Below are positions 60,348 to 64,000 of a DNA stretch of 64,000 nucleotides, one piece after another. Source of the stretch: Bacillota bacterium (GTDB taxonomy: Bacteria > Bacillota > Clostridia > Oscillospirales > Acutalibacteraceae); contig JAEZYP010000037.1 in assembly GCA_023418995.1 (NCBI GenBank), forward strand, positions 1 through 64,000, written 5' to 3'. The first letter of the stretch is position 1, and each line of letters opens with the position of its first letter. The notes below the pieces were generated by a model. The model was not told the DNA's origin, did no database searches, and saw nothing but the letters and a program-made list of their open reading frames with translations. The position numbers and the translations under genes were made by a program.

Positions 60348-60683
60348 CTATAAAATAGTGGCATAAGTTATTTCTTGCGCGCCGTTTTCAGACTGCAATC
60401 TGGAAGCGGCTTTTTTCTTTTCATAAGCACGTCGCTTCAATGCGTTTCTGTGTTCTCTCTTTTCTTCCGGAGTAAGCAAAACGCGCTTTGGCTTTCTGGA
60501 ATTTTTGAGAATGATATCTGTTTTCTGGTTCCATTTTTTCCCGGAATTTGTATACCTGGTGCATTCGGCGCCGGCTGGGCAACCGCGTTGCCGTCCTGTA
60601 ACAAACATATAATCGCAGGTATTATAATCCGTTCCGCCTTTTGACCGGTAGATGCAGCCCTTGCATTCTGGATTGCCTACCAT
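60348..60683 (-). CDS. Cysteine-containing basic phage protein
   Basis: 111 residues. CKGCIYRSKGGTDYNTCDYM and then RGCPAGAECTRY, followed by a basic helix (RKPKRVLLTPEEKREHRNAL). Resembles small phage regulators with a zinc site; unknown. Confidence 0.65.
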   Translation of the reverse strand: MVGNPECKGCIYRSKGGTDYNTCDYMFVTGRQRGCPAGAECTRYTNSGKKWNQKTDIILKNSRKPKRVLLTPEEKREHRNALKRRAYEKKKAASRLQSENGAQEITYATIL

Positions 60684-60910
60684 GCTTTAACACCTCTCAG
60701 TTTGCGCCCGTGAGCCTTAACCACGTGCTTTATATAGCTGTTGGTTTCGTTCTCTACAAAGCCTGCAACAATTGCTTTCTTTGCGTTTAGCTCTGCATTC
60801 TTGCGATTTTCTTCCGCTTTCCATTGCTTATGCGTAAGGCAAGCTGAATCGGCGTGACATCCAACAAAACGCATTGTGCAATCTTTGCATGGCGGCGGTG
60901 TAAACGTCAC
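60677..60910 (-). CDS. Small cysteine-rich phage protein
   Basis: 77 residues. PPPCKDCTMRFVGCHADSAC cluster followed by a helix. Overlaps its neighbour by 7 bases. Confidence 0.65.
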   Translation of the reverse strand: MTFTPPPCKDCTMRFVGCHADSACLTHKQWKAEENRKNAELNAKKAIVAGFVENETNSYIKHVVKAHGRKLRGVKAW

Positions 60911-61065
60911 TTTGCTCTCTCCTTTCTGATTTCACACGCTGAAAAGTAGCATATCAGCGCGGATAGAATAACCGACGACCAGTTTTCATAAGTGCAAAAT
61001 ATTACGATTAACGCAGGAATAACGCAAATGAAAATTTTACATAATACCAATTTTTTACTCGCCAT
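60907..61065 (-). CDS. Small two-helix membrane protein
   Basis: 52 residues with hydrophobic segments LVLCKIFICVIPALIVIFC and SSVILSALICYFSAC. Its start overlaps the end of the next upstream gene. Unknown. Confidence 0.55.
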   Translation of the reverse strand: MASKKLVLCKIFICVIPALIVIFCTYENWSSVILSALICYFSACEIRKERAK

Positions 61066-61261
61066 AATAAAGTTCATATCCTTTCGCTTTTAATTTTTCG
61101 GGTGTTAAATCTCCGTTTATCAGCTCCTTTGCCGCGCCTTTAATTGACAGTATTTTCCCATCAGGAGATAATGTCCGTTCAGCTGCAATGTGATGCAATG
61201 GGTCAATGATCTGATATTCGTGGATATAGGTTCCGCAGTTTTTGCGCCAGCGTTCAAACAT
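61055..61261 (-). CDS. Phage hypothetical protein
   Basis: 68 residues from ATG 61261 (GAAAGG nine bases upstream). MFERWRKNCGTYIHEYQIID, LTPEKLKAKGYELYYGE. Unknown. Confidence 0.65.
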   Translation of the reverse strand: MFERWRKNCGTYIHEYQIIDPLHHIAAERTLSPDGKILSIKGAAKELINGDLTPEKLKAKGYELYYGE

Positions 61262-61275
61262 TGGAATCATCCTTT

Positions 61276-62343
61276 CTAGTACTTTACGTTTATGTAATCT
61301 AAAACTTTGCCAAGCCCTAACCCATTTTTTGTGTGCTCTATTTCGTCCAAAGTTAATTCGCCATTGTCACCAATATACGGTATATATTCGATGTAGCTAT
61401 ACTCGTCTTTGATGCAATAATCATACTGTTTCGGATGAGTGATCTTCATTCGCTGGAATCGGTTTGGTTCTTTTTCAAGATGAACACCAAACATACAGAA
61501 CATGCAGCCTGTACGGTCTAACCCGGTACAGTGATAATGTTTTGTGGTTTCAAACAGTTCTGTCTGTCCCTCATTATCTGCCACAACATCACCGTAAACG
61601 GAGCAATAAGGCAGTCCGGTAATTTTGAGATATTGCAAAACGTCTTGTTCAGTCCAGAAAGCCATTGGTGTAGATTGCGGATGATTCGTCGTAAAAGCAT
61701 TGCAACCTTGTCTATACCATTTTGATTCTCTCTGCTGACTTTCTTCTGTCATAACCCCTACTAATGGTTTTTTCCCGGAATTCCTTTCATATTGATGGAA
61801 TGGATTTTTCTTCATTATTCCGCAACATCTGTCTGTTATTTTAAAAGGAGAATCTATAAGAAAAGCCCACTTTTCCATATTGTAGATTGACGGATTTCCG
61901 TTTTTGTCTTTTTCATCCCCTCGGAGTTGGCGATATCTTAAGCTATCAGTCCCACTTGAAATGTTGTACCTTGCTTCTGAAATTGCGTTTGAAACCGCCT
62001 TACTAATAACCGGATACCCATACTTTTTAATCACCTCGTCAAATCGCATCTTAGGCCGCAGAATCGTGACATTTTCATGCTGTTTGACAAACTGCCTAAT
62101 TTCTGGATATTCAAGGCCTGTATCAACGAAAACCGATTCAATGTCTGGATAAACACGTCGCGCAAGGTCAAGCAATACGGTTGAATCTTTTCCTCCACTG
62201 AATGAAACATAAACCTTTCCATTGTAATGCTCATACCATTCCATAATGCGGAGCTGTGTAACTTGAATTTTCCGTTGTAAACTCCACGCTTGCATTGTTT
62301 TTAAATCATCCCGTGTCGTTTTATCACTCTCCTTTACTCTCAT
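61276..62343 (-). CDS. PP-loop PAPS-reductase-like protein
   Basis: 355 residues. VYVSFSGGKDSTVLLDLARR (about 45-64) is the PP-loop ATP site; VFVDTGLEYPEI, the cysteines in DRCCGIMKKNP and in RTGCMFCMFG may hold an iron-sulfur cluster, like DndC/CysH-type enzymes. Such proteins occur in many Firmicute phages without cys genes; a role in nucleic-acid modification is inference. Confidence 0.85.
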   Translation of the reverse strand: MRVKESDKTTRDDLKTMQAWSLQRKIQVTQLRIMEWYEHYNGKVYVSFSGGKDSTVLLDLARRVYPDIESVFVDTGLEYPEIRQFVKQHENVTILRPKMRFDEVIKKYGYPVISKAVSNAISEARYNISSGTDSLRYRQLRGDEKDKNGNPSIYNMEKWAFLIDSPFKITDRCCGIMKKNPFHQYERNSGKKPLVGVMTEESQQRESKWYRQGCNAFTTNHPQSTPMAFWTEQDVLQYLKITGLPYCSVYGDVVADNEGQTELFETTKHYHCTGLDRTGCMFCMFGVHLEKEPNRFQRMKITHPKQYDYCIKDEYSYIEYIPYIGDNGELTLDEIEHTKNGLGLGKVLDYINVKY

Positions 62344-62521
62344 TTGCCGCGATATTTACGATTTTGAACACATCGTAAACAGACAGGTATTTTTCGGATA
62401 TTACGCTCTCGACAAACACGCCTAGCATTGCGCATAGTGCCTCAGTGCTATTGGTTCGGATATCGCAGCCGGTTGTATCGTCGTCAAGATGCATCAGTAA
62501 AACAGTTGATTTATTGGACAT
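62324..62521 (-). CDS. Small phage protein
   Basis: 65 residues from ATG 62521. LLMHLDDDTTGCDIRTNSTE and a helical C-terminus. Overlaps both neighbours (20 and 11 bases). Confidence 0.6.
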   Translation of the reverse strand: MSNKSTVLLMHLDDDTTGCDIRTNSTEALCAMLGVFVESVISEKYLSVYDVFKIVNIAANESKGE

Positions 62522-62660
62522 AGGCAAGCACCCACGTAAACATGCCAGCGTACAAAACATTAATTGCAACGTGATTCCAGCGTGATGCCGGTACGCGGTC
62601 TTTCCCGACAAGATACAAAACCCACAAACCTAAAACAATAATTATCGCTGGAATTTTCAT
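62511..62660 (-). CDS. Small two-helix membrane protein
   Basis: 49 residues: IPAIIIVLGLWVLYLVG and HVAINVLYAGMFTWVLAYV. GGGAGGGG site before ATG. Unknown. Confidence 0.6.
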   Translation of the reverse strand: MKIPAIIIVLGLWVLYLVGKDRVPASRWNHVAINVLYAGMFTWVLAYVQ

Positions 62661-62819
62661 GCTTTCCCCTCCCGAATCAATCTCAGGCAGTTTTCAAAGA
62701 TACCTACATAGATTTCGTTATCGCAATGGTCAATCATGCTTTGTAAGGTTTTAACCAGGTTAATGTGAGCCGCCTGTGCTTCGATTTCTTCCATAGGGTC
62801 GTACTTGAATTTGTTCATA
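62658..62819 (-). CDS. Small phage protein
   Basis: 53 residues (MNKFKYDPMEEIEAQAAHIN...). AAGGAGTG site; stop overlaps the next ATG (ATGA). Unknown. Confidence 0.6.
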
Positions 62820-62868
62820 AAAGACACTCCTTAATAAAATTTGGGGTACTTTTTGAACGTCCGATAAT

Positions 62869-63498
62869 TTAGTTTTTATCTGCTAATCGTTTTACGCTGT
62901 TTTCAATGCCTTGGTATGTTTCGCTTGCCATAAGCACATTTAAAACAGTGTTAGAAAGCAAATCTTTTGTCTGCTGGTCAAAAAGCGTTTTCAGTTTAAC
63001 GTTAATTGACTTACGGATTTCATCAACATTATTGCTCATAAAGTTTTCAATCTCTGAATTGACACAATTTTTCGTAAAATAATCTTCAAAAGTAGTAGAA
63101 TATCCTTTGCTGTCCTTAAACTTTCCGGATTGAATAATATTTTTTATTTCGCGTTTTACAAATTGTTCAAAAGTGAGTTCCTCACGGTTTTTATCCCACA
63201 CGCCTCCAATGGTAATTTTTTCATTTTTGTAAATATCATCAACCATACTTTTTACAATTTCGTGTGTATGATTGGTAATCTCCTGCTTTAAAGCTGGAAT
63301 AATTTCCGATTTTGCCTCTGCAAGAACAGCAGATTTTAATGAAGAATAAAGTTCTGCATGCAATTCGTTAAGAATAGACCGTTTCAATATTTTAGTTTCT
63401 ACCTGAACCGTAATTTTTGCTTCTTCGGTTTTAATTGTAGTGCTTTCCGTAGGGTCTTCGGCTACCTCATATTCTTCGTAATCACAATCGTAAGACAT
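62869..63498 (-). CDS. Phage hypothetical protein, helical
   Basis: 209 residues, acidic N-terminus (DCDYEEYEVAEDPTEST) and long helices. The family is unclear. RBS AAAAGGAG. Confidence 0.65.
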   Translation of the reverse strand: MSYDCDYEEYEVAEDPTESTTIKTEEAKITVQVETKILKRSILNELHAELYSSLKSAVLAEAKSEIIPALKQEITNHTHEIVKSMVDDIYKNEKITIGGVWDKNREELTFEQFVKREIKNIIQSGKFKDSKGYSTTFEDYFTKNCVNSEIENFMSNNVDEIRKSINVKLKTLFDQQTKDLLSNTVLNVLMASETYQGIENSVKRLADKN

Positions 63499-63557
63499 TA
63501 TATAATCTCCTTTTAATAATTTTTGGAACGTCTGTTTACTTTAAAAGTTCCGGGCTG

Positions 63558-63749
63558 TTACCGCCTAGGGATAAGGTCGTATTCAAGCTGTGCGCCTTCA
63601 AGGGTATCAAATACTTTTTCAGTACCGCCCATCCGGTCAACAACAGTAAAATTGACTTCTTTGGATATAACATTGACATTGACATACAGATACTTTCTAT
63701 ATCCGCCGCCAATATGTGCCGCCCATTCCGTTTGGATGCTATTGTTCAT
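63558..63749 (-). CDS. Small phage protein
   Basis: 63 residues, beta-rich (YLYVNVNVISKEVNFTVVDR) with EGAQLEYDLIPRR at the end. Overlaps the regulator gene by 4 bases. Confidence 0.6.
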   Translation of the reverse strand: MNNSIQTEWAAHIGGGYRKYLYVNVNVISKEVNFTVVDRMGGTEKVFDTLEGAQLEYDLIPRR

Positions 63750-63985
63750 TCCGTCTCACCTACCAATTTTGATATAGGCATTTTTATTGCCTTGCTGATC
63801 GCGCGGAGTTCTCTCAGGGTAATATCGTCGGGGTTCTTTCTGCGCCGATAAAGGGTCATGCGCGTTTCGTGCATTGCTTTTGCAACATCTTCATAGGAAA
63901 GATTGCTTATTTCCATGCCGTATTTCAGAACAGCATTAAACGTTCGCTTCAACTTTACGTATTCATACTCTTTTACTTTCGGCAC
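63746..63985 (-). CDS. XRE-family phage regulator
   Basis: 79 residues from GTG 63985 (GGAGGG upstream). Helix-turn-helix LSYEDVAKAMHETRMTLYRR, then ITLRELRAISKAIKMPISKL. Probably a Cro-like or early regulator at the start of the rightward-lying lysogeny region. Confidence 0.8.
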   Translation of the reverse strand: MPKVKEYEYVKLKRTFNAVLKYGMEISNLSYEDVAKAMHETRMTLYRRRKNPDDITLRELRAISKAIKMPISKLVGETE

Positions 63986-64000
63986 AAATTTTTACCCTCC

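Larger units (their letters stand above)
28003..64000 (-). mobile_element. HK97-type siphophage prophage (incomplete)
   Basis: From here to the window end almost all genes are minus-strand phage genes in standard order: early regulators and recombination at right, then packaging, head, tail, lysis at left. Base composition is more AT-rich than in the host part. Left border is set after tRNA-Ser(GCU) by inference. No integrase or excisionase is seen; the right end and probably the lysogeny module lie beyond 64,000. All structural genes appear intact, so the phage could be inducible. Confidence 0.9.

Overview
The window is a piece of a spore-forming Gram-positive chromosome, most likely class Clostridia, that runs into a prophage. 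The host half (about 1-28,000) is fairly GC-balanced. It carries spmA/spmB (spore maturation), an AbrB-type regulator, tmRNA with smpB, and the Firmicute order SRP RNA - dnaX - ybaB - recR. The right half (about 28,003 to the window end) is visibly more AT-rich, nearly all on the minus strand, and reads as an HK97-type siphophage genome.

Host layout. 1-2,600: the N-terminal part of a collagen-like surface protein, decayed dinB and XRE genes, and a CsbD-like stress protein. 2,600-7,150: tmRNA, smpB, recR, ybaB, dnaX, SRP RNA and a type-4 uracil-DNA glycosylase. 7,200-10,200: a TetR/GNAT pair with recognisable operators, a second GNAT protein and an alpha/beta hydrolase. 10,280-16,920: a minus-strand operon with all five enzyme types needed to turn UDP-GlcNAc into UDP-2,3-diacetamido-2,3-dideoxy-D-mannuronate (WbpA, WbpB, WbpE, WbpD, WbpI types), plus a glycosyltransferase. 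A second sugar aminotransferase is divergent. 18,500-27,700: coaX, feoB, spmA/spmB, an AbrB regulator, two HD-domain proteins, an iron-dependent alcohol dehydrogenase, a PepV-type dipeptidase and a small membrane protein. Two tRNA-Ser genes (UGA, GCU) end the host part.

Prophage layout, in transcription order from right to left. 63,985-51,350: early genes (XRE regulator, PP-loop PAPS-reductase-like protein, Erf annealing protein, NinB-like protein, HNH nuclease, SSB, DNA methyltransferase, replication protein, RusA) and many tiny overlapping genes. 51,345-50,868: a non-coding island with a good tRNA-Ile(UAU) and a degenerate Tyr-like cloverleaf. 50,850-44,157: HNH protein, TerS, TerL, portal, ClpP-type protease and major capsid protein. 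44,143-40,226: head-tail connectors, major tail protein and tail chaperone with a canonical -1 slippery site. 40,200-37,850: an insertion of moron-like genes and a probable small RNA between the chaperone and the tape measure, where phages of this type usually have nothing. 37,790-28,960: tape measure, tail/baseplate proteins, endolysin and holin. 28,900-28,150: two small plus-strand genes facing an RHH repressor gene, with matching palindromic operators. No integrase is visible, and the right end of the prophage lies outside the window.

The least ordinary parts are the tRNA island, the moron/small-RNA block at 37.8-40.2 kb and the RHH-controlled cassette at 28.1-28.9 kb. All functional calls are from reading the sequence; no database search was possible.
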